From Sciurus carolinensis (lineage: Eukaryota; Chordata; Mammalia; Rodentia; Sciuridae): a stretch of 64,000 nucleotides of DNA. The notes under the pieces were generated by a model. The model worked only from the letters and a program-made list of their open reading frames with translations, was not told the DNA's origin and searched no databases. The stretch covers positions 46,385,454 to 46,449,453 of the forward strand of contig NC_062214.1 of the NCBI RefSeq assembly GCF_902686445.1, written 5' to 3'. The position numbers and the translations under genes were made by a program. Shown here one piece after another: positions 46,782-57,465 of the stretch (positions within the stretch are counted from its first letter, which is position 1; each line of letters opens with the position of its first letter).

Positions 46782-49041
46782 TGAAAAATAAAGCAATGCA
46801 TCTCAAATAAGACTCTGTTTAAACAAACAACATAAACTGTAATATGTTGAGAGAAAAGGCTTTCCTAAGTGGTATTGTGAAATTTAGTTATCAGTATTAA
46901 TACAGTTTCCCTCCTTTATCCTGACAAATATTTAAAATAAGAACTTTTCCCCATGAACCTAATTTCCATGAATTAAATGTGTACAGGTTTATCCCTATTT
47001 TCAACCCACTGACAAAGGAGTGGAGATTTTAAACAATTATTTCCACACTTGAGATCCCAGAGAAAAGCAAATACCAAAGTAAATATTTTCCTTATGAAAA
47101 ATCTTATATGTAAAACACACAAGACTATTAATATTTAACTCATTCACAAAACTTCAAAACACAATTTATCAAGATGACCCCTACAACAACTTTCCTTTAA
47201 AGAAGTTTGCAAATTTCAGAATGGTTTAGGTTGACATATCAGACATATTAAACTTTGAAAGAAACTACTACTAAAGTTATTGCTTTAAACTGGAAAAAAA
47301 AAAACCTATGGTTGAAGTAACTTTCTAAAAAGAACTCATACAGTTGTACAGTTGTTCTTAAAATTATACTCATGTTAACTGCAGAGAAAAATGTTAAAGC
47401 ATACAGTAAACATCACTCTTAGAATAACAGAACAAAGGCATTAAGATGTATGGCTTTTTGTGTGATTGTTATTACTATCTATAAATAAAGTCATTGCTGT
47501 TTGACTGAAAAAGGTTTTTACAAAACTTCACTTCCAGAATTAACATTTTTATTAAATCAAGTTTAAAAAAATGTTCAGTGTAGAAAAGTCAACAAGGGTT
47601 TTAAGAAAACCAAAATATACCTTTTTATACAATATATGTATATATTAGCAGCAAACTACTGAGATTTTGATCTTTTAGTAATTTTAAAGAAAGCATAAAC
47701 ATTGTATATTAGTTTGGAATGTCAGTGAATTAACTTTATCCTTTTTTCCTGTGATTTGGCCCTTCTATAAAATACTTTATGATTCCCATTACAGAATATT
47801 AAGAACAAACTTAGTTTTGACTACAAAGTAGTGAAACTGTGGCTGGTAAAATCTGTTTTCACTACATCATAGCCACGCATTATTTTTGAGAATAACAAAT
47901 GAGCACCATAACAACAGGTAATTGTGTGTCAACTCAATTTTTAAGGTGTAATAGCAACCAACTTATACCACTTAGTATTTGACTGCTTTTAAAAAATTTG
48001 GTGATATATAAAATTTTAATAAAATCAGATAATTAAATCCTATATTGCTCATTCATTTTTAAATTCTTAATAAAAATTATGTATAACCTGACAAACTGCA
48101 TGCAAAGATATATGTGTATATGTATGTTATGTATATATACACAAAAGTGTATGTACATATATATCTTTAGCTTTGAATTTCTTTAAATTTCTCATTTAAG
48201 TATATCTGTAGAATATAATATCACCAACTGAAAGTTTTTACTAAGTTTCATCTTAGCTAATGAGAAACACTGGCTATTAAAAATTCTGTGGCAAAACTAC
48301 TGTTATTCAGCTTAGTACTTCAGCTTACAAATTAGTCAAACAAACAAGATTGAATTACCAACTGCCCAAAAGAAATAAATTTTTCTCTTGATATTTCCTT
48401 CTAACAGCAAAAAGGAAATGTTTTTACAATGAACTTTTACTTTTTAAAGAGTTAAAATTATTAAAGAAATCTCATTAGTCTTCAAAAATACTAAATGTTA
48501 TATAAATACAATTTTCTTATAGTTGAAGACTTCAGCTATAATCTGTGTTTAAAAAATTTCCTTTGGATTCTTCCATTTAGCACTTCAAGTTTTCATTCTG
48601 CAACTCTGACAATCTGGCTCAGATTTGTTAAGTTTATATCAATCACATCTTTCAGAATTTGCTACTGTGTGATACCTGTGTACAATAAATAGGAGAAACT
48701 GCACCAAATTTCAAAAGCAACATAATAATAATGAAAATTCAAAAATATGTAATATAAAAAAAGATAAAAGTAAAACAGGGATTCCCTTTTCACTACTACC
48801 TTAGTGAAATACAAACCTTTTTATCCTTTTAAAGTAATGTCATAACTGTCATTTTTTAACTTGTCAAGAGGATAAAGTTTTTGGGTGGCCCAACCTTTAT
48901 TTTTCAATTAAAAAATTTAAAACTATAGACTGAATTACTTTTATTAATATACATATCAAGTTGCTGAATCCGTGACTTCCTGTAGTTTTCCCCTTAAAGA
49001 TGGCACTTGCAGGTACAAAGATGCAGAGATGTCTGTAGGCT

Positions 49042-49776
49042 TCAGATGTTTACTTGACAAGATTCTTCAACGGCAGTTTGATATTGGGTTTCTTCATCTA
49101 GTTGAAGATTCACAAATTCTCCATAATCAAACTGATGTTTTTGATTTAGATGACTAACAAAATTTCTAGTAATCTGGCTAGGATCTCCCCAAGGAAGAGA
49201 CACACAAAAAGGACATGTCACAGGAACTATCTGAAATAGGTGGTTACTGTTACAGTGATCAAGTAAACGCTGTCTGGTAAAATTTGACTCTTGACACAAG
49301 GCACACTTAAAGGTGGGATGCCCAGAACTTGTACTCTCTTGGTAAGTTTCTGTGTTATCAGATGTGGACGTTTCACTCCTATTACTATTCCCTACTGAAT
49401 CTTGAGATATCTGAAAGTTTGGAATGATAGAAGAAACACCATATTCATCCTGATACTTCTTACAAGATTTATAATGATGTCTCATGCGATAGAATTTAAT
49501 CTGTTCTGCACAGCATCTACAGCTACCCGAAAACTTCCTCATGATATTTTCAAGATCTAAGGCCCGTTCTGGACACGCTCTTTCTCTTCTAGTCACATTT
49601 CCACGACATAGGGGACAATGTATTCCACTTTCTCTCATTGCAGTCAGGAAACATTTTCTACAGAAAACGTGCTGACAGGCCACGGTCCCCACGGGCGTTT
49701 TGAGCAACTCCTGACAGAGCGGGCAGTAGAAATCATCTTCGGTGTAGGTCGTGGCCCCGGACAGCTCCTCGGCAAT
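49042..49776 (-). pseudogene. RNF138: RNF138-like coding frame, ancestral ATG changed to ATT
   Basis: RNF138 (NARF) is a RING E3 ubiquitin ligase that acts in DNA double-strand-break repair and in Wnt/TCF control. The 244-codon frame has no stop or indel break (human protein 245 residues; one Ser fewer in the Ser-rich linker). In order: C3HC4 RING with all eight ligands (from CPLC to HCPLC, residues about 18-57), a C2HC finger (CRCCAEQ to HYKSC), two C2H2 fingers (FKCALC and VTCPFC) and the C-terminal ubiquitin-interacting motif (LDEETQYQTAVEES). The expected start codon at 49774-49776 reads ATT. The frame stays open upstream to at least a TTG at 49789-49791. The first in-frame ATG (49636-49638) would lose six RING ligands. 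Probably a young processed pseudogene; protein expression would need non-AUG initiation. Confidence 0.9.
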
Positions 49777-49848
49777 GGCGGCAGCGGTCAAGGTGGCTGC
49801 GGCGGCCCTGGCCGACTACCTGCGCAGACCGGGGTGGGGAGGGGAATC

Positions 49849-49864
49849 CTCTCTTCACATTCTT
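49849..49864 (+). repeat. RNF138 retrocopy target-site duplication, right copy
   Basis: Identical to 46703-46718; L1-C ORF2 sequence resumes directly after it. Confidence 0.93.
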
Positions 49865-52800
49865 GATTGTATCCTTTGCTGAGAAAACATTTTGTAGTTT
49901 GAGTCCATTCCATTTTATTGATTCTTGCTTTGATTTCTTGTGCTTCGGGAGTCTTGTTGAGGAAGTCTGAGCCTAAACCAACATGATGAAGATTTGGGCC
50001 TACTTTGTCATCTATTAGGTGCAGGGTCTCTGGTCTAATTCCTATGTCTTTGATCCATTTTGAGTTGAGTTTTGTGCAGGGTGAGAGATAGAGGTTTAAT
50101 TTAATTTTATTGCATATGGATTTCCAGTTTTCCCAGTACCATTTGTTGAAGAGGCTATCTTTTCTTCATTGTATGTTTTTAGCTCCTTTGTCTATTATGA
50201 GGTGACTGTATTTATGTGGTTTTGTCTCTGTGTCTTCTCTTCTGTACCATTGGCCTGCCTATTTTGGTGCCAATACCATGCTGTTTTTGTTACTACTGCT
50301 CTGTAGTATAGTTTTATGTCTGGTATTGTGACAAGTCCTGTTTCACTTTTTCTATTCAGGATTGTTTTGGCTATTTGAGGTCTCTTATTCTTCCAGATGA
50401 AGTTCATGATTGCTTTCTCTATTTCTATGAGGAATGTCATTGGGATTTTAATTGGAATTGCATTGAATCTGTATAGTGCCTTTGGTAGAATGGCCATTTT
50501 GACAATGTTAATTCTGCCTATCCAAGAACTTGGGAGATCTTTCCATCTTCTAAGGTTTTGTTCAATTTCTTTATTTAATGTTTAATGTAGATTTCATTGT
50601 GGAGGTCTTTCACCTCTTTTATTAGATTAATTCCCAAGTATTTTATTTTTTTTTTGAGGCTACTGTGAATGGAGTGGTTTTCCTAATTTCTCTTTCAGAG
50701 GATTCATCACTTATGAATAGAAATGCATAGATTTATGCATATTGATTTTATATCCAGCTACTTTGCTGAATTCATTTATTAGTTCTAGAAGTTTTCTAGT
50801 GGAGTTTTTTGGATCTTCTAAATATAGGATCATGTCATCAGAAAATAGTGACAGCTTTAGTTCTTCTTTTCCTATTTGCATCCCTTTAATTTCTTTGGTC
50901 TGTCTAATTGCTCTGGTAGAGTTTCAAGGATGATGTTGAATAGAAATGGTGAAAGAGGGCATCCCTGTCTTGTTGCAGTTTTTAGAGGGAATGCTTTCAG
51001 TTTTTCTCCTTTAAGAATGATGTGGCTTAGCATAGATAGCCTTTATCATGTTGAGGTATGTTCTGACTATTCCTATTTTTTCTAGTGTTTTAAGCATGAA
51101 GGGGTGCTGTATTTTATAAAATGTTTTCTCAGCATCTATTGAAATAATCATGTGATTCTTAACTTTAAGTCTATTGATGTGAATTACATTTATTGATTTC
51201 TAGATATTGAACCAACCTTACATCCCTGGGATACACCTCACTTGATCATGGTGCACTATCTTTTTAATATATTTTTGTTCGTGATTTGCCAGTATTTTGT
51301 TAAGAATTTTTGCATCTATGTTCATCAGGGATATTGGTCTAAAGTTTTCTTTCCTTGATGTGTCTTTGTCTGGTTTGGGTATCAGAGTGATACTAGCCTC
51401 ATATAATGAATTTGGAAGGGTTCCTTCCTTTTCTATTTCCTGAAATACTTTGAGGAGTATTGGTGTCAGTTCTTCTTTAAAGGTCTTGTAGAATTCAGCT
51501 GAGAATCCATCTGGTCCTGGGATTTTCTTGGTTGGTAATCTTTTGATGGCTTCTTCTATTTTGGTGCTTGAAATTGATCTGTTTAGATTGTGTTCGTCTT
51601 CCTGATTCAGTTTGGGAGTATCATATGTCTCTAAAAATTTGTCAATGTCTTCGATATTTTCTCTTTTGTTGGAGTAAGGATTTTCAAAGTATCTTCTAAT
51701 TATGTTATGTAACTCAATGGTGTCTGTTGTGATCTTTCCTTTTTCATCACAAATTCTAGTAATTTGAGTTTTCTCTCTCCTTCTCTTCATTAGTGTGGCT
51801 AGGGGTTTATCAATTTTGTTTACTTTTTTGAAGAACCAACTTTTTGTTTTGTCAATTTTTTGAATTGTTTCTCTTGTGTCAATTTCATTGATTTCAGCTC
51901 TGATTTTAATGATTTCCTGTCTTCTACTATTTTTGGTGTTGATCTGTTCTTTTTCTAGGGTTTTGAGGTGTAATGTTAGGTCATTTAGTTGTTGACTTTT
52001 TATTTTTTTTAATGTATGAGCTCAATGCAATGAGCTTAGTACTGCTTTCAGAATGTCCCAGAGATTTTGATGTTGTATCATTGTTCTCATTTACCTCTAA
52101 GAATTTTTTTTACTTCTTCCCTGATGTCTTCTGTTTTCATTGCATCATTCAATAGCATATTATTTAGTCTCCAGGTGTTTGTTATTTTATCATTAATTTC
52201 TAATTGCATTCCATTATGGTCTGATAGAATACAGGGTAGGATATCTTTTTTTTTGTATTTGCTAATGGCTTTTTTGTGGCATAGCATATGGTCTATTTTG
52301 GAGAAGGATCCATGAGCTGCTGAGAAGAAAGTATATTCACTTGATGATGGATGAAATATTCTGTAAGTATCCATTAAGTTTATATTATTGATTGTATTAT
52401 TTAGTTTGATAATTTCTTTGTTTGGTTTTTGTTTGGAGGATCTATCCAGTGGTGAGAGCAGTGTGTTAAAGTTCCCCACTATTAATGTGTTTTGGTCTAT
52501 TTGATTCTTAAAATTGAGAAGGGTTTGTTTGATATACATAGATGCTCCATTGTTTGGAGCATAAATATTTAAAATCATTATTATCTTGCTGTTTTATGCT
52601 TCCCTTAAGCAGTATAAAATGTCCTTCTTTATCCCTTCTGACTAACTTAGTTTTGAAGTCAACTTTATCTGATATGAGGATGGAGACCCCTGCTTTTTTA
52701 CTGGGTCATGTGCATGGTATATTTTTCCCATCCTTTCACCTTTAGTCTGTGGATGTCTTTTTCTATGAGATGAGTCTCTTGCAGGCAGCATATTGTTGGG

Positions 52801-52949
52801 TCTTTCTTTTTAATTCAATCTGCTAGTCTCTGTCTTTGATAATTGGATTTAGGCCATTGACATTCAGGGTTATTATTGAGATATGATTTGTATTCCTGGT
52901 CATTTTGTCTTATTTTTGATTTTTTACTTGGTTTTGATTGGCTTTTCCT

Positions 52950-53961
52950 TTAGAGTAGTTCCTCCCTTTGTTGACTTGTATTGTTGTTTTTCACTTCCTC
53001 CTCATGAAATATTTTGCTGAGAATGTTCTGTAGGGCAGGCTTTCTATTTGTAAATTCTTTTAACTTTTGCTTATTGTGGAAAGATTTTATTTCATTGTCA
53101 AATCTGAAGGTTAGTTTTGCTGGGTATAGGATTCTTGGTTGGCATCCAAGTTCTTTCAGAACTTGAAATATATTGTTCCAGGCCCTTCTTGCTTTTAGAG
53201 TCTGGGCTGAGATATCTGCTGATGTCCCTATTGGTTTTACCTTATATGTAACCTGACACTTTTCTCTCGCAGCCTTTAAAATCCTATCTTTATTTTGTAT
53301 GTGAGGTATTTTCATTATAATGTGTCTTTGTGTGGATCTGTTGTAGTTTTGTGCACCTGGTATTCTGTAAACCTCTTGTATTTGATTTTCCATTTCATTT
53401 TTCAGGTTTGGGAAATTTTCTGATATTATTTCATTGAACAGGTTGTTCATGCCTTTAGTTTGTATCTCTGTACCTTCCTCAATCCCAATAATTCTTAAAT
53501 TTGGTCTTTTCATGATATCCCATAATTCTTGGAGGTTCCGTTCATGACTTCTTAACATCTTCTCAGTTTGTTCAACTTTATTTTCATGATTAAATATTTT
53601 TTCTTCATTGAGATTCTGTCTTCCATGAGGTCTATTCTGTTGGTGATGCTTTCTATTGAGTTTTTAATTTGGTTTATTGTTTCTTTAATTTCAAGTATTT
53701 CTGTTTGGTTTTTCTTTTCAGAACCTCTATCTCTTTTCTGAAGTGTTCTTTTGCTTCCTGCATTTGCTCTTTGAACTGTCTACTGGAATGGTCATGCATT
53801 GCCTGCATTTGCTCTCTTAACTCATCTTTTGCTTCACAGATTATTTTCATTATGCAGATTCTGAACTCTTTTTCTGTCATTTCTACTGCCCTGCTGTCAT
53901 TGGCTTCTATCACAATAGCATCTTGGTTTGTTAGGGACACCTTCTTCCCCTGTTTTTTCAT
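52950..53961 (-). pseudogene. L1-C ORF1, decayed
   Basis: The N-terminal part (53961-53674) opens MKKQGKKVSLTNQD and has a coiled-coil-type stretch (residues about 40-90). After a frame break near 53600 the RRM-like and C-terminal parts (53558-52950; NLRIIGIEEG, PRILYPAKLTFRFD) end at REELL and stop. It aligns along its whole length with the ORF1 of L1-A and L1-B. Confidence 0.88.
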
Positions 53962-54473
53962 ATTGTTTCTATATATTCCCCTTTAGCAGTGAAGATCAGA
54001 GATACTGAAGTTTTCCCCTGCAAGTTCATGATGACCCTGCAGTTTTCCACTCCTCTCCTTTGAAGGGGATATCAATACCAATAGCACCCAATACAGAGAA
54101 AATGTAGCCCTGAACCAGGTAACCCCTATGAAGACTTTAACATTTTAAAAATAAACAGGATCAGTTCAATTACTATTTATAATATTTCTAGTTGTGAATA
54201 AGAGGATGGGGAAAGGGTGTAGGACGTAAGTGAATAAATAGAGGCACCTGTCAAAGGGCCTCCAGTCTCCTGTAGGTGTCTTAGGAAGGGAGCTGCCTTT
54301 CCAATGTTGATGGTCACGCCCTCAGGAATAAATCAAAATGCCTGCACCAACCTCCAAAGAAGCTGGGGAGCCCCAGTGAGGGTGTGCTGAGTCAACAGGG
54401 AGGCAGGCACAGTGTCCCTCAGCGGTAGGGGGACAGGTGGGCAGGCTCAGCTACCAGCCTCTGACCTCGGTGT
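53962..54473 (-). promoter_or_regulatory. L1-C 5'UTR (third type)
   Basis: About 510 bp between ORF1 and the right target-site duplication. I see neither the 596-bp units of L1-A nor the 137-bp monomers of L1-B. It is GC-rich near the 5' end (54300-54473) and AT-rich near ORF1. Assignment as 5'UTR follows from the duplication at both element ends. Confidence 0.6.
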
Positions 54474-54486
54474 CCTCAAGGATATT
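54474..54486 (+). repeat. L1-C target-site duplication, right copy
   Basis: cctcaaggatatt; the ancient L1 continues directly after it with atgctgagtgaaatgag. Confidence 0.7.
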
Positions 54487-54790
54487 ATGCTGAGTGAAAT
54501 GAGCAGTCACAAAAGCACAAATGCTGTATGATTCCACTCTGAGCAGTAAAAACCAGAGGCAGGAAGTAGAATGCTGGTTACCAGAGGTTAAGGGGGTGGG
54601 GGAGATAATGGGGAATTATAGTTTAACAGGTACAGAATTTCAGCTTTACAAGACAAAAATGGTTATGGAGATGGGAATAGTTGTAACAACAATATGAATA
54701 TACTTATTCCACTGAAGTGTACGCTTAGAAATGGTAAAGATGGTAAATTTTATGTTATGTGTATTTTATCAAGATTAAAGCATTGGAGAA
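54487..54790 (+). mobile_element. Ancient L1M-like element, final segment (3'UTR)
   Basis: Continues segment 6: atgctgagtgaaatgagcag, ggttaccagaggttaagggg, attccactgaagtgtacgct and ggtaaattttatgttatgtg are typical of L1M 3' ends, finishing in an A-rich run. Confidence 0.85.
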
Positions 54791-55104
54791 AAAGTTGTCA
54801 GTAACTTCAAATTTTTTTTTAAATCCTGAGTGAAGCAAATAATATAACTTTATGATCTTGAGACACATACATCCTAAGTTTCCTCTTTCTGGGATCCTAA
54901 TACATTTTTCTGTATTGTTTTTCTCTCCCTGATTCAGCCTTGGACATACTCCCTGATCTAACTTGTGTTTCCCAGTTGTCCTTTAGTGGGACATGCGGAG
55001 GCAGCGTTTGGTTGCAAGGTTACTGTGCTTCCCATCCCCCAATGCCATCTACCTTTCTGACCCAGTATCCTGTTGAAATGAGGTCTAGCCTTTGCCCATG
55101 ATTT
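54791..55104. other. Unassigned sequence
   Basis: No gene or repeat recognised. Confidence 0.5.
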
Positions 55105-55235
55105 TTTATTTTGTATTCATTCAACACACATTTATTGGATATGTGTTAAGTGCTGTTCCTGGAAGTGTAACAGACAAAAAAGAAGACCTTATAGAGCTTA
55201 TATATCAGTAGGAAAATAAACAAGACAGGTAAATA
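55105..55235. mobile_element. L2/MIR-type relic
   Basis: The phrases cattcaacacacatttattg, tgtgttaagtgctgttcctg and ccttatagagcttatatatc follow a common old mammalian LINE2/MIR-associated pattern. Confidence 0.45.
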
Positions 55236-55585
55236 TAACATTTGGCCATTACATATTTTTCTATACTCAGATTTTCAGGCCTTCCACTTGACCCTGTGTT
55301 AGTTCCCAGTGAACCTATGCTTAGAGGGCATTTTCCTTTTGCTAGATTGTAAGTTTCTGTAAGATATGGAGTTGGGATATAAGGCTCCTTACAAGAACAA
55401 GCTTCCTCCTAGAAGAAGGAGGTGGTAAAGACATACCATAGCCTTATTGCTTAGCATGGTTCCTACCACTTTGCAAGCCTAGGCCTGGGGTGGGGTGCTG
55501 GCTGAGTTAACCTGACTCAGGTATGAACTGACATAAATAACACCACTAAGGCCTGGCTGAGAGAGTTAAACTTGTCCTTTAAAAT
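55236..55585. other. Unassigned sequence
   Basis: No gene or repeat recognised. Confidence 0.5.
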
Positions 55586-55587
55586 AA

Positions 55588-55832
55588 AGGTAATTCCAGA
55601 GACTTGGGAGGCTGAGGCAGGAGGATGGCAAATTTGAGGCCAGCCTCAGTAACTTAGTGAGACTCAACAACTTTGCCAGACCTGTCTCAAAAAAATAAAA
55701 AATAAAAGTAAAAACAAATGGGGATGTGGCTCAGTGGTAAAGTGTCATTGGGATCAGTCCCCAATACCAAAAAATATAAAATAAATAAACATAAAAAATT
55801 AGAAAAAATAAAATAAGATAAAGGTTGGGGAG
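55588..55832 (+). mobile_element. B1/ID dimeric SINE
   Basis: The B1 half (gagacttgggaggctgaggc, ttgaggccagcctcagtaac) and A-rich linker are followed by an ID half (tggggatgtggctcagtggt, gggatcagtccccaatacc) and an A-rich tail. Confidence 0.9.
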
Positions 55833-56660
55833 AAATAAGAGAAATATGTTTATAAATGCCATTTGTATTGGTTAATAGGAAGCCATTATTATATGGTGCC
55901 ACTCGACTTTTTAAAAGTTTTTAATTTGGGTTACTTCTTATGTTGATATGATTTTAAACTTCCCCAGAAGTGTTTGATATCATGTTCTGTCCCTGGAACA
56001 GATGTGTCTGGACCTGTCTCACCGGTGTTGATTCCACCTGTGTGACTGGTCTGCTCCTAAGACCTGCCCTTCCTGGGCTACCTCATATTCCTGTGTTTAC
56101 CTATCATGCTGGAAAAGGTGATTACTTCAGATTTAAAAGCACCACTTCTGCAGCTTAGGGACACAGAGTACAAATTTAACAAAGTTCCTTGAGTTGGAAA
56201 AGGTAAACACTTAGTAGAGTGAGCTCCTGGCTGGTTGCTTCTGGGTTACCTATGGACAAGATAAGATTATTATCATTGCTATTGTTATTATTATGTTTAT
56301 TACTACTGGTGGGTAATCATTCCAAAAAATCTGCTCTAAAAGTGTTGCTGAGCAGTCTACAAATTGGACTTTATCAAAAGGATAGCATTCATAACTCTTA
56401 TAGCATTCATAACTCTTGTATCATTTGCTTGTCTCTTTCCGTTGACCTTTTCAGCAGGTGTTGTCTACAAGAGGTTATTTCTGGTGGAGCCTGAGATGTT
56501 CCCAAAGTTGACAGTTACTTACTGGCAAGTTAAATTTATGATACATTTAAACATTTATACTAATTTACAATGAAGAACCTGTCCTAGGTATGAACTGAAA
56601 AAACAATATTGAGGTCTGGTTGGGACAGTTAAATTAGGATTTTAAGATAAAGGTCACCTC
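55833..56660. other. Unassigned sequence
   Basis: Contains a small direct repeat (tagcattcataactcttata-like, at about 56383 and 56401). No gene recognised. Confidence 0.5.
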
Positions 56661-56664
56661 TTTT

Positions 56665-56795
56665 CTGTGACTTGGGAAGCTGAGGCAGGAGGATCACAAG
56701 TTTGAGGCCAGCTTCTGCAACTTAAAGAGATGCTCAGCAATGTTGTGAGACAAGGTCTCAAAATAAAAAAAAATAAAAAGTGCTGGGGAGGTAAC
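56665..56795 (+). mobile_element. B1-type SINE, partial
   Basis: Contains gtgacttgggaagctgaggc, ggaggatcacaagtttgagg and an A-rich segment, then only the first bases of an ID half (tgctggggaggtaac). Confidence 0.8.
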
Positions 56796-57257
56796 ATTTT
56801 TTTTCATCGTTTTGGTGTGTGTCTAAAATGTCAGTTTGACCTGAAGTGGAAATTATATTTGGTTGTTTCACCAAGGAAAACATCTAAATCTTGGTTTTCT
56901 AATTCAGGAGAAAATGTGTATAATGAGTGTCAGTTTTCATGTCTGCTTTATCAGAATATCCTTTGAATGGAAATGTTCCTTATGAAAAAAAAAAGTGAGA
57001 ACAATGGATTAAAATGTTATGAATATATGTATATAAAATAAAATAATAATGTAAATCCTATAATAATGCATTTATAGTTTTACCTTGATGCTAACAAATA
57101 ATGAAAGCTATGCATGAGGAAATCTGTATTAAGAAATATTAACTATTATGAATTTTATTTTACTTATTTTAAGTACAATAACTTAAAATAACACATTACA
57201 GAAGAAAGTACATATTGTGTGATTTCACTTATGTGAATTTCAATAATGGGCAAAACC
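56796..57257. other. Mostly unassigned; possible L1M relic at 57165-57257
   Basis: The piece agaagaaagtacatattgtg and tgatttcacttatgtgaatt resembles the L1M ORF2/3'UTR junction. The rest is unrecognised. Confidence 0.4.
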
Positions 57258-57465
57258 AATTTTTTTTTTTTGTACGAGGAATGGAACCCAGGAGTGCTTA
57301 ACCATAGAGCAACATCCTCAGCCCTTTCTATTTTTAATTTTGAGACAGGATCTCTCTAAGTTACTCAGGGCCTCTCAAAGTTGCTGAGGTTGGCCTTGAA
57401 CTTGGGATCCTCTCCTTCAGCCTCCTGAGTTGCTGGGACTACAGGCATGTGCCACCATTCCCAGC
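57258..57465 (-). mobile_element. B1/ID dimeric SINE, antisense
   Basis: Poly-T, ggaatggaacccaggagtgc, agagcaacatcctcagccct, then gagacaggatctctctaagt, gcctcctgagttgctgggac and gcatgtgccaccattcccag. Confidence 0.9.

Larger units (their letters stand above)
46717..49848 (-). mobile_element. RNF138: RNF138 retrocopy (processed transcript insertion)
   Basis: An intronless copy of an RNF138 mRNA: 5'UTR (49848 to about 49777), coding frame (49776-49042), a ~2.28-kb AT-rich 3'UTR (49041-46762), minus-strand ATTAAA (46776-46781) and a 45-nt A tail (poly-T 46717-46761). Perfect 16-bp duplications ctctcttcacattctt flank it at 46703-46718 and 49849-49864. The long pure tail and perfect duplications indicate a recent L1-driven insertion. 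Confidence 0.95.
45970..52903 (-). pseudogene. L1-C ORF2, decayed and split
   Basis: It starts near 52903 and is recognisable as endonuclease (minus-strand segment 52578-52087, NIYAPNNGASMYIK and SDHNGMQLEI), RT (51790-51218, ending near [12 protein letters not shown]; later part near 50940-50830), C-terminal segments (50497-50195), then the retrocopy, then 46703-46126 and the tail. Many stops and indels separate the pieces. The RNF138 retrocopy inserted at 46718/49849 in the C-terminal NVKREPTEW region. Confidence 0.88.
45359..54473 (-). mobile_element. L1-C: full-length antisense L1 interrupted by the RNF138 retrocopy
   Basis: Flanks cctcgaggacatt (45346-45358) and cctcaaggatatt (54474-54486) match at 11 of 13 positions and join two parts of the same ancient L1, so the whole interval is one insertion. 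Removing the 3.1-kb retrocopy leaves about 6.0 kb, full L1 length. On the minus strand: 5'UTR 54473-53962, ORF1 53961-52950, ORF2 52903-45970, 3'UTR with tandem triplication, and a T-rich end. The 3'UTR type matches 43072 and 18740. Confidence 0.88.

Noticed and set aside
46404..46796. Open frame with a long poly-Lys stretch
   Set aside because: It is L1-C ORF2 read through the RNF138 A tail. The Lys run is the poly-A and not a protein feature.
49777..49791. Five-codon N-terminal extension of the RNF138 frame starting at TTG
   Set aside because: TTG is not a normal eukaryotic start. The segment is 5'UTR of the parental transcript, and the ancestral start aligns with the ATT at 49774-49776.
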